Positions 1-8,960 are shown, numbered from the stretch's first letter. The stretch: 64,000 nt of DNA from Chitinophaga pinensis (GCA_943324745.2 CALPMT020000017.1:1-64000), one strand, 5' to 3'. Notes: a model not told the origin generated them from the sequence alone. A program made the numbers and translations.

Positions 1-484
1 CTTAAATAAAAACAAAACGTGCTTTGAACACAATTATGTAAAAAGAGAGCAGCTACAAGTAACTGCTTCTCTCACAAACTAGCTCAAGGCTGTTTTAATA
101 ACGTAAAGATAAATATTTATAATTTATTTGGAATTTAACACAGAATCTTAGCGGTGCATTGCCAAAAAAAGGGGAGTCAGAAATGTCTAAGCCTAAATTA
201 AGTTATATTGAAAATTTCGTATCATTTCGCTGTCGCGCCCAAACTCACATACGCTTTTAGCTAATTTTCTTACTGAAAATTAGAAGGCTGTGTTCAAACA
301 AGGGTTTGACGACGCTTCATTTTACTTATTTTCTATATAAAACTTACTAAAGGGCCAGTCTAAAATTTAAAAAATTATGTTTATATTTTGATAATCAGTA
401 GTTTAAAAAATATTTGCATTTTTGATTAAACCTTTCTGAGTTTCGTTGGTCATAGATATATAAACCAATTAAAACTTAGAAATT
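1..484. other. Left-edge non-coding stretch
   Basis: No convincing gene is seen. An imperfect hairpin lies near 44-75 (AGAGAGCAG against CTGCTTCTCT). A 10-base inverted pair TTTGAACACA (23-32) and TGTGTTCAAA (289-298) brackets much of the stretch. On the minus strand at about 195-280 there is a short open frame containing CEFGRDSEMIRN. It may be the edge of an interspersed repeat, but a single copy in this window cannot show that. Confidence 0.4.
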
Positions 485-829
485 ATGAAAAAAATCGTTT
501 TATCCGTATTCGTAGTATTAGCAGGAACAACATTATTTGCTCAAGATGGTGCTAAAAAAGAAGACAACAAACAAGCAAAAGAGCAAGTAAAAACTGATAG
601 AGAAGCAGTGAAAAAAGATCGTGAGGCCGTAAAAGCAGATCGTGAAGCATTAAAAGAAGCTAAAAAATCGGGAGATAAAGAGGCTACGAAAGAAGCTAAA
701 AATGAGTTGAAAGGTGATAAAAAAGAATTACACCAAGATAAAAAAGCAGCTCGTGAGGACAAAAAATCGCTTCACCAAGATAAAAAAGAACAAAAAGAAG
801 CAAAAAGAGAAGGACGTAAAAACGGATAA
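485..829 (+). CDS. Small secreted Lys/Glu/Asp-rich protein
   Basis: This is a 114-residue protein with a clear Sec signal peptide (about 1-19, ending in TLFAQ). The mature part is almost entirely K, E, D, A, R and Q, with recurring units such as DREAVK and HQDKK, and no Cys, Trp or aromatic core. It should form an extended charged helix or be disordered in the periplasm or outside the cell. The ATG follows an AT-rich leader and the gene ends at a strong terminator shared with the peroxiredoxin gene. I do not recognise a named family. Binding of metal, nucleic acid or envelope polymer is possible, but nothing in the sequence decides it. Confidence 0.75.
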   Translation: MKKIVLSVFVVLAGTTLFAQDGAKKEDNKQAKEQVKTDREAVKKDREAVKADREALKEAKKSGDKEATKEAKNELKGDKKELHQDKKAAREDKKSLHQDKKEQKEAKREGRKNG

Positions 830-844
830 TTCTTAACATGATAA

Positions 845-879
845 AAAAAATGGTGTCTGAAACTCAGACACCATTTTTT
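845..879. terminator. Bidirectional rho-independent terminator
   Basis: A perfect 16-bp stem (AAAAAATGGTGTCTGA and its complement) with a 3-nt loop. It lies between the convergent small charged protein gene and the peroxiredoxin gene, and its A/T flanks allow it to serve both strands. Confidence 0.9.
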
Positions 880-895
880 ATGTGATAAATTGATG

Positions 896-1528
896 TTAGT
901 GTTTTGCTAAATAATCAGCAACACCATCAAAAGAAGCTTTCATTCCTTCGTCACCTTTTGTCCAGTTTGCAGGACAAACTTCACCATTTTCTTCGAAGAA
1001 TTGTAAAGCGTCCACCATACGTAATGCTTCATCTACGTTTCTTCCCAATGGGAAATTATTAACCAATTGGTGCATTACTACTCCATTTTTGTCAATCAAG
1101 AACAAACCACGGTAAGCAATCATTGGTCCTGTTGCATATAAATTACCATCTACATCATAATCGTATTCACCTGCTAATACGCCATACGCTTCAGAAATTG
1201 TTTTAGAAGTATCTGCAATGATTGGGTAAGTAACACCTTCAATTCCACCTTTGTTTTTTGGTACTTGTAACCATCCCCAGTGAGATTCTTCTGTATCTGT
1301 AGAACATGCTACTACTTTCGCTCCACGAGCTTCGAATTCTGCTAATTTTGCTTGAAAAGCATGTAATTCAGAAGGACAAACAAATGTAAAATCTTTTGGG
1401 TAGAAAAATAAAACTACTGGGTTTTTTCCTACGTATTGGTCTAATGAAAAACCAGAAACAACTTCACCTCCATTGATTACTGCTCCTGCAGAGAAATGTG
1501 GTGCTTTTTTACCTACTAATACACTCAT
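896..1528 (-). CDS. Typical 2-Cys peroxiredoxin (AhpC/Prx1 type)
   Basis: A cytosolic thiol peroxidase that reduces H2O2, organic peroxides and possibly peroxynitrite. The peroxidatic cysteine is Cys51 in the motif DFTFVCPSEL, preceded by FFYPKD. The resolving cysteine is Cys185 in GEVCPANW. Thr48 and a distal Arg (AYRG region) complete the usual active site. The 210-residue length is normal for Prx1/AhpC proteins that carry the C-terminal arm. No flavin-dependent AhpF lies next to it, so the reductant may be thioredoxin. The ATG start is supported by the family N-terminus. No OxyR site was identified in the 260-nt upstream gap. Confidence 0.95.
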   Translation of the reverse strand: MSVLVGKKAPHFSAGAVINGGEVVSGFSLDQYVGKNPVVLFFYPKDFTFVCPSELHAFQAKLAEFEARGAKVVACSTDTEESHWGWLQVPKNKGGIEGVTYPIIADTSKTISEAYGVLAGEYDYDVDGNLYATGPMIAYRGLFLIDKNGVVMHQLVNNFPLGRNVDEALRMVDALQFFEENGEVCPANWTKGDEGMKASFDGVADYLAKH

Positions 1529-1629
1529 GTTATTATATATTTTTTTAAGATTAAAGTCGGTAAATTTTAAAAATTGCTTTTTCTTAGTTCAACTAACTAC
1601 TTTTATTCCCTACACTACCGTTTGTTCTT

Positions 1630-1646
1630 CGAAAGCAAAGCTTTCT
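1630..1646. other. Short hairpin in the peroxiredoxin leader region
   Basis: GAAAGC-AA-AGCTTTC lies about 100 nt upstream of the peroxiredoxin start, in an otherwise featureless gap between the pyrophosphatase and peroxiredoxin genes. Its function is unknown. Confidence 0.25.
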
Positions 1647-1791
1647 ATCCTCTTTTACTATTGTAGACTGCGGGTTTAATTTCTTGGTTACCTCAAAAAA
1701 TCTAATTTTTAGAATTTACCATTATATATTTACCTCAAATTTACGAAACGATTTTCGGAGAATAATCTAATAATTGTTAATTCGTAGTTAA

Positions 1792-2478
1792 TTATTTCAC
1801 TGCAGCCAATAAAGCTTCCACTAAAGATTCGTTAACGTCTCCATACTTGTTGTTGTAATCTTCTGACGCTAATTTGATTACTTCAAACGCTTCCTCTTTT
1901 CCATATACATGAGTGATTTCAACATTTTTTGCTCCCCCGTCTAAATCTTTATACGTTAAGAAAAAGTGACGAACACGGTCAACTACCATTTTTGGCATTT
2001 CAGTAATATCATTGATGTCTCCATACGCTTGGTCACCTTTCAAAACAGCAATAATTTTATCATCTGCTTCCCCACCATCTAACATACGAAAACCTCCAAT
2101 CACTTTTGCTTCACATAAAATACTTGCATGGTTGAAATCTCTTTCACTTATTACGCAGATATCCAATGGATCGCAGTCACCAGTAATATTATTTCTTCCA
2201 GTTTTTTCATTTGCAAATGCTGCAACTTTTTCAGCACAGTATGTTTTAGGAACAAATCCATATAAACAAGGCATGTGATTAGATAATTTTTGAGGACGAT
2301 CCACCATAATATGTCCTGATGGTTTGTCGATCTCATATTTGATAGCATCTGCTGGAGTAATTTCTATATATGCGTTTACAATTGCAGGTGCTTTTTCTCC
2401 TATTTCAATTCCATGCCAAGGATGTGACACAAAACGTTGACTCATTATATCGATGATTTTTTTTACTTCTTCTTTCAT
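1792..2478 (-). CDS. ppa: Inorganic pyrophosphatase (family I)
   Basis: Soluble Mg-dependent enzyme that hydrolyses pyrophosphate to phosphate and so pulls biosynthetic reactions forward. The family I signature GDCDPLDICV is at about 100-109, with metal-binding Asp101, Asp103 and Asp106, and KDLDGG follows further on. At 228 residues it is longer than the roughly 175-residue E. coli enzyme and matches the longer forms with an N-terminal extension. An alternative start is Met12 (MSQRF), but the upstream ATG is kept because a -7 promoter box sits about 34 nt before it. It is a monocistronic core gene. Confidence 0.95.
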   Translation of the reverse strand: MKEEVKKIIDIMSQRFVSHPWHGIEIGEKAPAIVNAYIEITPADAIKYEIDKPSGHIMVDRPQKLSNHMPCLYGFVPKTYCAEKVAAFANEKTGRNNITGDCDPLDICVISERDFNHASILCEAKVIGGFRMLDGGEADDKIIAVLKGDQAYGDINDITEMPKMVVDRVRHFFLTYKDLDGGAKNVEITHVYGKEEAFEVIKLASEDYNNKYGDVNESLVEALLAAVK

Positions 2479-2511
2479 GTTGTGATAATTTTAGTGTTGA
2501 ATTTTGATACG

Positions 2512-2519
2512 CAAATATA
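2512..2519 (-). promoter_or_regulatory. Candidate -7 promoter box for ppa
   Basis: TATATTTG on the minus strand matches the Bacteroidota -7 consensus TAnnTTTG, 34-41 nt upstream of the ATG. The nearest TTG is about 27 nt further upstream, slightly too far for a standard -33 element. Confidence 0.45.
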
Positions 2520-2592
2520 GTGGATTTATTTCTACTTTTGGACTCACAAGTATGGGCTTTCCATCGATTAATTTTCTATTTTATCTCCAAGT

Positions 2593-3009
2593 ATGAAGCA
2601 TTTGTTACTCTTCATTTTCATTTTTGTTTCATTTTTTTTTAGCGCTCAAGATTCTCTTTTGCATAAGCAGTTGTTAAATCAAACTTTTTCTTCCTTTCGA
2701 TATACCACGCCACGCCCTCGTAAACTTGTGAGAACTCCATCAAACTTTTTGGCGAAAATGAATCCTTTACATTATGTTTCAGCAGGTTTATTATACACCT
2801 ATCAAAATGTAATTTCAGAACAAATCCAAGCGGATTGTATGTACGAAATAAGCTGTTCACAGTATACAAAATATTCGATTCAAAAATATGGATTGGTGAA
2901 GGGAACGTTGTTAGGTTTTCATCAGTTAAATAACTGTATTCCTTCTGCTATTTATGATTATCCTGATTTTAAATTGACTCGTGAAGATAAAATAATCAAT
3001 CATCCATGA
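2593..3009 (+). CDS. YidD-like protein with a signal peptide
   Basis: The C-terminal half resembles the membrane protein insertion efficiency factor YidD, which assists the YidC/Sec insertion route. It has LYTYQNVIS, then a cysteine-rich patch (Cys82, Cys88 in ISCSQYTKY) and KYGLVKGTLLG. Canonical YidD is about 80 residues and cytoplasmic-facing. This 138-residue version begins with a clear Sec signal peptide (1-18, ending FFFSAQ) and a basic linker, so it is probably exported. It is the first gene of a three-gene operon and overlaps the next start by ATGA. The domain call is fairly sure, but a role in insertion is doubtful because the location differs. Confidence 0.75.
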   Translation: MKHLLLFIFIFVSFFFSAQDSLLHKQLLNQTFSSFRYTTPRPRKLVRTPSNFLAKMNPLHYVSAGLLYTYQNVISEQIQADCMYEISCSQYTKYSIQKYGLVKGTLLGFHQLNNCIPSAIYDYPDFKLTREDKIINHP

Positions 3010-3785
3010 AACAGATTCTATTCTTTTTCATATTCTCTTTTAGTTTTAGTTATTCACAAAATAATTTAAGTTTTTATAATCATCTTGAGAAAAATAAATT
3101 AGAAGAAGAGAAATTTCATTTTTTATATAAAGACACAAATGGAATCCATCCTGATACATTAGCTTATTTGAGATGCAGGTTTCAATTGTCAAGGCAAAAT
3201 GATAGTTTAATACTGAGAGATTTTAAATGGAGTGAAAAAATAAGTTATAATGATACATTTTTTTTCAAGCAGTTAAATGTTCATTTTTTGGCAAGACAAA
3301 ATAAACATAGTGCCTTTTGGTTTGATGTTATTTTAAAGCATTATACTGATTCACTCGCTCAACAATTCTGTTTATATAATAAAATTTTGAACACTAAATT
3401 TTCGGTTGACACTTCAACTATTCCTCAAGCATTACATCTGTCACTTTTAAAACTTGAACGTATTAATCATAAAAAAGCTTTTATTTCTGCAGGTTTATCA
3501 ATGTTATTACCTGGTTTAGGAAAGTTGTATAATGGCCGAAAATATTCATTTAGAAATGTTTTTTCAGCACATGTTTTGTTAGCTGCTAAATTTTTAGAGT
3601 CTAATTATCGACTTGGATTAGTCCATCCCTACACGATGATTACGTTTGGATTTTTCACAACTTATTATTTTGCAAATATTTTAGGAAGTTATTATGATTT
3701 TAAAGAGGTAAGAAAAGAAGCTAAACTAAATTTTCTAAAAGATGTACAAACATATTATACTGAGTATACTACTATCGCTCATTAG
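3006..3785 (+). CDS. Uncharacterised exported protein with a C-terminal PGLG membrane module
   Basis: A 259-residue protein with an N-terminal signal peptide (about 1-17, ending SFSYSQ), a soluble middle region and a hydrophobic C-terminal third (about 155-235). The latter contains LLPGLGKLYNGR and two or three membrane-like segments. The LPGLGxxYxG pattern recalls small TM2/DUF5683-type membrane proteins. The start overlaps the YidD-like stop by 4 nt, indicating translational coupling. Its stop lies 44 nt inside the next gene. I do not recognise the full-length family. Confidence 0.7.
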   Translation: MKQILFFFIFSFSFSYSQNNLSFYNHLEKNKLEEEKFHFLYKDTNGIHPDTLAYLRCRFQLSRQNDSLILRDFKWSEKISYNDTFFFKQLNVHFLARQNKHSAFWFDVILKHYTDSLAQQFCLYNKILNTKFSVDTSTIPQALHLSLLKLERINHKKAFISAGLSMLLPGLGKLYNGRKYSFRNVFSAHVLLAAKFLESNYRLGLVHPYTMITFGFFTTYYFANILGSYYDFKEVRKEAKLNFLKDVQTYYTEYTTIAH

Positions 3786-4548
3786 TAAAGTCTCTTTTTC
3801 ACAAGAAACAGAAAGATTAGTTGCTTTTGAAAAAGCTTATTTTTTGGAAGAAAATGATACAACTAAACATCAGCTATTACTTAACAAGTTTAATTATTAT
3901 TTAAGTTGTAAAAAACATGACCAAATTGTATTTCAGTTGGGTCAAAGAATCAATTTTAAGTATTTAAAAAATGAAGTTGAAAGAGCTAATTTTTTGTGGA
4001 ATTACTCCTTACTTTCATTAGTTAATCATGAAATTCAGTATGCAAAATCATACGAGGAATTGTATGTTAATCAAACGCGTGATACTTCCATTGAATTAAA
4101 TTTATTAAATGTATTTATTCATAGAAAAGAGCCAAGTGTTTTAGAAAGTTGTATCGAAAACCTTCAAAAATTTGACACTGTTTTTAAAAATTTGCGCTGT
4201 TTTAATACGATTTTAATCGATCCGAAAGAATATACTAGATTTGTACGTTACTCCAAATTTCTACCTGGATTAGGGACGTTTCTACTAAACGAATATACGA
4301 AAGGGATTACCTCCTTTATCTTAACCGGCGCTACAGGGTATGGAATTTATCAGTTGATTAGTCATAAACTATTTGTCAATGCTATAGGTGTCACCCTGGT
4401 CTATGGCTTAAAATTTTATCATGGGAATGTATACTTGACACAAGACATTATTGCACGTAAATTGAAGCAAAAAGAAAACGACTCCGCAATTAACTGTGAA
4501 GTCGTTTTTAAATCAATTATGGATAAATATCCATTGCGTTTTAAATAA
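3742..4548 (+). CDS. Uncharacterised exported protein with a C-terminal PGLG membrane module
   Basis: A 268-residue protein with a signal peptide (about 1-20, ending SKVSFSQ), a helical soluble region (about 21-165) that could be TPR-like, and a hydrophobic tail containing FLPGLGTFLLNEY plus two putative membrane segments. The architecture is parallel to the preceding gene, so the two look like divergent paralogues. The start is fixed by the signal peptide, which forces a 44-nt out-of-frame overlap with the gene before. It ends one base before the convergent minus-strand gene at 4549. Confidence 0.7.
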   Translation: MYKHIILSILLSLISKVSFSQETERLVAFEKAYFLEENDTTKHQLLLNKFNYYLSCKKHDQIVFQLGQRINFKYLKNEVERANFLWNYSLLSLVNHEIQYAKSYEELYVNQTRDTSIELNLLNVFIHRKEPSVLESCIENLQKFDTVFKNLRCFNTILIDPKEYTRFVRYSKFLPGLGTFLLNEYTKGITSFILTGATGYGIYQLISHKLFVNAIGVTLVYGLKFYHGNVYLTQDIIARKLKQKENDSAINCEVVFKSIMDKYPLRFK

Positions 4549-6216
4549 TTATTTCTTAGGCGCTACAGCAGTATTATTCAATGAAGTACACCCAATTTTT
4601 AAAGATCCTTTTTTAAATAACAATCCAATTAGAGAAAGAGAATTGTGAGGGGTATGAATGTTATATTTTTCAGAGTACAGGTAAAAATCACCCTCTAATA
4701 CATTTATATCTGAAGGATTTACAATTTTTCTTTCCGCTTTTGGTGTTTTAGCATCGTTGATAATAATTTCTTTTTTAGTTGCTACTCCATTTGTCACATC
4801 AAATGTTGCGTAAGCAATTTTATCTCTCATTTCTTTCAAACTTGCGATATTTATTGCGCAACATTTTTTCTTTTTGGCTTCATCATTATCTATGAAATTT
4901 GAACCATACGTTACGTAGAGTAAATTCTCCTTTCTTATTACGTTAATATCATAAATATAGTGTCCTGGATAGGTAATATTTCGATCAATATTGGTTGCCC
5001 ATTCTATTTCACCTTTGTTACTAATTCTAAAAATAGTCACATTTCTACGATTACAATAGGGGTCAGAAGTGGTATAAGTTCCACCGTTGGATGTTCTATG
5101 CGTAGTTGTTACATAATAATTGTACATAATCGAACACACAAGTAATAAATCATCTCCATCTTTTACTACTTTATCTACGCAATAACTTGATTTTAAAGAT
5201 TCTTCTTCTGATTCTTTTCCTTTTTTGGACTGAAATAATTTACTGTCTTTTCGATCAGCATCGTCTTTCGTAAATAATTTATCTAATTGCTCTTTCGTGA
5301 AATACGTAAAATTTTCACTTTCTAGTTTGAGCGACGTACTATTAATTATTGCATAAAATATACCGTGATTATCACTCCCGCTTTTATCTTTTGTTAAGTC
5401 GCAAAATAAACCAAATAAACGGATCGATTTTTCATCAATTGTATAGTCAAAATCAACTATCTTTTTGTTTGTAAATTCAGCGACATACGTATTTTTTGTC
5501 CCATTCTCTAAGTTAACAACCGTTAGCGAGTTTTCTGATTTCACGTGCAGATTTCCATCATCACCGAATGTATAACTTGAAGAAAGGTAGTTAGATCTAC
5601 CTGTTATTTCAACAGGAATTTCTACTTGTCCAGCATTAGAAAAAGTAAAATCGGAATTTAATATTTTATACTCTACTTTTACTTTATCACCCTTATTTCC
5701 AGCATTTTCTCCGCCAATCAATATTTTTTCTCCCAATGAATTATTCTCCAAAATGAATAATTCAGCTTTCTTTTTTGCTCCTTTAAATGATTTAAGTTCA
5801 TAAATCTTTTTTAAGGGTTTTAATGATTTTAAATTTGCATCGAATGATTGAACAAATAATTCATCTTGTTCTTTATTTTCTCTTATCCAAAAAATATACA
5901 CTGAATTTTTAAATACTACAGTTCTATAATATTGTAAGCCTTTGAAATCAGCCTTGGTCGCTTTATTTTCTGGGAAACCTTTAATAGGAGCAGAAAATTT
6001 TTCTTTCATACTTATTTTGTCAAATGCAGCAATTCTAATTTTACTTAAGGTGATGTATTTCACGTATAAATAATTGTCGTTTTTACCGATAATATTACTA
6101 AAGAAACCTGTTTTGTTGGTCATTTTAATCTCTGGAGACCACGTCATCTTTAAGTCTTGTGAAAAGACAGTAATTAAGGAAAAAATGAAACCTAGCGTTA
6201 ATAAATTCTTTTTCAT
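4549..6216 (-). CDS. Uncharacterised secreted protein, 555 aa
   Basis: Signal peptide (about 1-19, ending ITVFSQ) followed by a long beta-rich, Lys-rich region without recognised motifs and no C-terminal sorting domain. It has a KKKCC patch at about 450 and a Ser/Asp/Lys-rich linker near 325-345. It is the last gene of a minus-strand operon after an outer-membrane-like protein (18-nt gap) and a MORN/protease protein. A multi-bladed beta fold is possible but not shown. The function is unknown. Confidence 0.65.
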   Translation of the reverse strand: MKKNLLTLGFIFSLITVFSQDLKMTWSPEIKMTNKTGFFSNIIGKNDNYLYVKYITLSKIRIAAFDKISMKEKFSAPIKGFPENKATKADFKGLQYYRTVVFKNSVYIFWIRENKEQDELFVQSFDANLKSLKPLKKIYELKSFKGAKKKAELFILENNSLGEKILIGGENAGNKGDKVKVEYKILNSDFTFSNAGQVEIPVEITGRSNYLSSSYTFGDDGNLHVKSENSLTVVNLENGTKNTYVAEFTNKKIVDFDYTIDEKSIRLFGLFCDLTKDKSGSDNHGIFYAIINSTSLKLESENFTYFTKEQLDKLFTKDDADRKDSKLFQSKKGKESEEESLKSSYCVDKVVKDGDDLLLVCSIMYNYYVTTTHRTSNGGTYTTSDPYCNRRNVTIFRISNKGEIEWATNIDRNITYPGHYIYDINVIRKENLLYVTYGSNFIDNDEAKKKKCCAINIASLKEMRDKIAYATFDVTNGVATKKEIIINDAKTPKAERKIVNPSDINVLEGDFYLYSEKYNIHTPHNSLSLIGLLFKKGSLKIGCTSLNNTAVAPKK

Positions 6217-6234
6217 GTTTTATCTTATTTATTA

Positions 6235-7062
6235 TTAAAATCCTAATCCAAATGCATACCCAGCTATGATGGATAGTCCAGATGAACTTTCTCTATTTCC
6301 TGTATTATATAATTGTGTTGAATTTTCGGTATCATTTGTGCCTTTAAAGATATCATATCCTGTTTGACGGATACCAACTCCAAAATAGATGTCATGTGTT
6401 GATTTGCTTTTTCCAGAAGAGCAGTATTGATTACCCCAAATTAAATAGGTAGAATTATTCGAGATAGCAACTGTTGTTTTTGAATCTGCTTTAAAAGCAA
6501 CAGTTGAATTTGTTGAATTTTGAGCTAAATCAAGCGTATAGCTATTGTATCTTGTCTGAATTTCTAAGTATGGACCATCAAACTGTGTATCGTCTAAATA
6601 CATTCTTGCACCTATTGAAGTAAAAAATCCTCCAGAGACAAATTTTCCTTCAGAAATCATCGAAGACAAGGAAATTTCTGATGCTGAGCTATTTGATAAA
6701 ACAGCACTTTCATCAGAGCTAGATGTTGTTCCAATTGCTTGCATCCAGTCTCTTTTGTAATTATAACCTAGGTACAATGCACCTGTAAAATTATTATAAA
6801 TCTGTCTTTCATAGCCTATAGCAAATGTACTTCTTGTTAATAAGAACGGATTGAATTTTAGTACATTTTTGAAATCAACATAGGTATTTGAATGTTGTTC
6901 ATTTTTAGCAGTATGTTCATCAAAGAGTGAATTTTTAGGTGGTTCATATATTTGATCTAATTCATTCGAATTAGCTTGAATCGTTTTTGTTGTTTTTTTG
7001 TTCGTTTGTCCAAATAGGAACGTATTTGCAAGTATAAAAACTATTAATCCTAAATTCTTCAT
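6235..7062 (-). CDS. Putative outer membrane beta-barrel protein
   Basis: A 275-residue protein with a signal peptide (1-18, ending TFLFGQ). Alternating hydrophobic/polar stretches (for example STFAIGYERQIYNNF and GALYLGYNYKRDW) end in a C-terminal aromatic strand, IIAGYAFGLGF, as expected for an outer-membrane barrel. A Ser/Asn-rich region lies in the middle. The start is 1 nt after the stop of the upstream protease-domain gene, so the two are almost certainly cotranscribed. The specific role is unknown. Confidence 0.65.
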   Translation of the reverse strand: MKNLGLIVFILANTFLFGQTNKKTTKTIQANSNELDQIYEPPKNSLFDEHTAKNEQHSNTYVDFKNVLKFNPFLLTRSTFAIGYERQIYNNFTGALYLGYNYKRDWMQAIGTTSSSDESAVLSNSSASEISLSSMISEGKFVSGGFFTSIGARMYLDDTQFDGPYLEIQTRYNSYTLDLAQNSTNSTVAFKADSKTTVAISNNSTYLIWGNQYCSSGKSKSTHDIYFGVGIRQTGYDIFKGTNDTENSTQLYNTGNRESSSGLSIIAGYAFGLGF

Positions 7063-7063
7063 A

Positions 7064-8701
7064 TTATTTAATCTTAATTAATACAACGTAATTGGATAAA
7101 ATCTTTACTTGTTCTGGCAGAGTCAATGCTGATATTGTTGTATTGTTTGGCATATCAATTGTTTCTGAAAGTACCTCAATCAAATTTTTCAAATAATTTA
7201 GTTTGATACCATAAGAAACATTATCTCCGTCTTTAATTTTAGCATTAATAATTCCAATCAATTTTCCTTTGTCGTCAAATAATGGCCCTCCACTATTGCC
7301 TGGTTGAACTGGCACGGTTGTTTGAAAGGTATTGATAGAATTATTATAACCTGTTTTTGAACTTATTTTTCCATCTGTAAATTTTGCTTCTTTACCCATA
7401 CCTGTTAGGGCTAATGGAAACCCAATTGTGAATACAGATGCACCAACATCCATTGCGCCACTCTCTTTGAAAGCGTACTCTAATTTAGGTAAACCCATAA
7501 ACTTTTCGTCGTCAATTTTGAGAATAGAAATATCATTTTCCTTATCACTTCTAATGACTGTCGCTTTGTAATTTTTTACTACACCATCATACTTCGTTTC
7601 AACAAATATTGTTTTTGCTTCATCAATGACGTGATAGTTTGTAGCCAAATATCCATTTTTAGAAATAAAAAATCCTGAACCCGTAGCTTTTACATTTTTG
7701 TCTTCGTTCTGACCTCCTATTTCAGCATTATTATTAACGTTATAATTTACTTCCTTGGTAATTAATTTGTCGATTGTTATTTTATTATTTCCACTTACGA
7801 CAAATCCCACTTTACTGCCATAGAGACGATAGCTATTTGCATTTATTTGAACTTCTCCATTGATTGAAAAAATACTTTTATCCTCTATGTTTAAAATTTT
7901 CAAATTATTATAACCTGTTTTTAAGATATTGCTAGCATACATGTCTTCAGCTTTCACGGCACTTAATCCTTCAAAAACAGTTCCTACATAAAAAGTGGAA
8001 TTTGTAATTACAAAGAAGTTATAATTTTGCCAATCTTTAAAACCATAAATTATTCCAGCTTTCGCTCCATTTTTAAGTGTAGAGATATCAATTAATGCCT
8101 CGATAATGATGTGAGAGGAATTGTTTGGAATAGCTATAAAACGACTCGTTCCTTCTGCAGTTAACGCATTTAATTCGAGCATGCCATCGGCAATAACACA
8201 TGCGCTTTTATCACTTTGATACAGATCCCAATCGTTCACATTATTGTTAAATTCTTCTTCAAAAATTTTATTTGCTAGTCCTGTTTCATCATACTCAATA
8301 AAGGTGTTGTCCTTTATTTTACCATTTACATAAGAGATTTCCTTCCACACTTTTCCGTTTTCAAAATAATAGATAGATTCTCCATTTTCAACCCCTTTTT
8401 CATCGAACGTCTTCACTGTTTTGAGTTTTCCATTTTTATAATACCATTGACATTTCCCAGCATATAAATTTCCTAATTCATTGTTTTTATTCGCGTTGAG
8501 TATTTTTCCTTCAAAGTAAATCGTCCCTGTCAAATAGAAGCTTTTATAATACGCGGGACTTTCAATAGTACGATAGTAATATGCTAATGCTTCGGTAGTT
8601 GCTTTTCCGGATTTATCGAAGAATATTTTAGTAGTCGTATTTTGAGAAAACAGTAGTGTTGAAATACTTAGCAATAATGTAATGAGGAAAAATTTATTCA
8701 T
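7064..8701 (-). CDS. Secreted MORN/lectin-like/trypsin-like serine protease
   Basis: The start is placed at the ATG that gives a signal peptide MNKFFLITLLLS...LFSQ (545 residues); an upstream in-frame ATG would bury that signal. In order: MORN-like repeats (YYKNGKLK, YYFENGKVWKE, about 75-135), a concanavalin-like beta-sandwich (about 150-320), then an HtrA/trypsin-like domain with His in ATNYHVIDE, Asp in NDISILKIDD and Ser in GNSGGPLFD. No PDZ domain is seen. It likely cleaves periplasmic or surface proteins. It heads an operon with an outer-membrane-like protein and a secreted 555-residue protein. The catalytic triad is clear and the substrate is unknown. Confidence 0.8.
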   Translation of the reverse strand: MNKFFLITLLLSISTLLFSQNTTTKIFFDKSGKATTEALAYYYRTIESPAYYKSFYLTGTIYFEGKILNANKNNELGNLYAGKCQWYYKNGKLKTVKTFDEKGVENGESIYYFENGKVWKEISYVNGKIKDNTFIEYDETGLANKIFEEEFNNNVNDWDLYQSDKSACVIADGMLELNALTAEGTSRFIAIPNNSSHIIIEALIDISTLKNGAKAGIIYGFKDWQNYNFFVITNSTFYVGTVFEGLSAVKAEDMYASNILKTGYNNLKILNIEDKSIFSINGEVQINANSYRLYGSKVGFVVSGNNKITIDKLITKEVNYNVNNNAEIGGQNEDKNVKATGSGFFISKNGYLATNYHVIDEAKTIFVETKYDGVVKNYKATVIRSDKENDISILKIDDEKFMGLPKLEYAFKESGAMDVGASVFTIGFPLALTGMGKEAKFTDGKISSKTGYNNSINTFQTTVPVQPGNSGGPLFDDKGKLIGIINAKIKDGDNVSYGIKLNYLKNLIEVLSETIDMPNNTTISALTLPEQVKILSNYVVLIKIK

Positions 8702-8806
8702 AATGCTTTTACTAATTTTTTTCAAATCGTCAAATTTAGCTATATTTAATTTGCTGAATTCAAGTGACATAGGTAATTTTTGGGTTAAACAATAATTTAT
8801 CCATTA

Positions 8807-8814
8807 CAAATATA
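8807..8814 (-). promoter_or_regulatory. Candidate -7 promoter box for the protease operon
   Basis: TATATTTG on the minus strand (consensus TAnnTTTG), about 106 nt upstream of the chosen start codon and about 37 nt upstream of the alternative upstream ATG. No well-spaced TTG is visible. Confidence 0.35.
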
Positions 8815-8885
8815 GGGTTTTCATACCCATATCTTTTTCTTGATTATATAAATAAATGATTGTGAATAGCTCTTTTCTTTCATAA

Positions 8886-8923
8886 AAAATGCCCCAAAAA
8901 GTGTCTAACTTTTGGGGCATTTT
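8886..8923. terminator. Bidirectional terminator hairpin
   Basis: AAAATGCCCCAAAAG pairs with its complement around a 6-8 nt loop, with A/T runs on both sides. It lies downstream of the LamG T9SS gene (minus strand). Confidence 0.85.
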
Positions 8924-8960
8924 CGTCGCTGACGGTCTCTTTATCAATATCTAGTTGGTT

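Noticed and set aside
1473-1679. Plus-strand frame of 68 codons over the start of the peroxiredoxin gene
   Set aside because: It overlaps the supported gene on the other strand and shows no domain or signal peptide.
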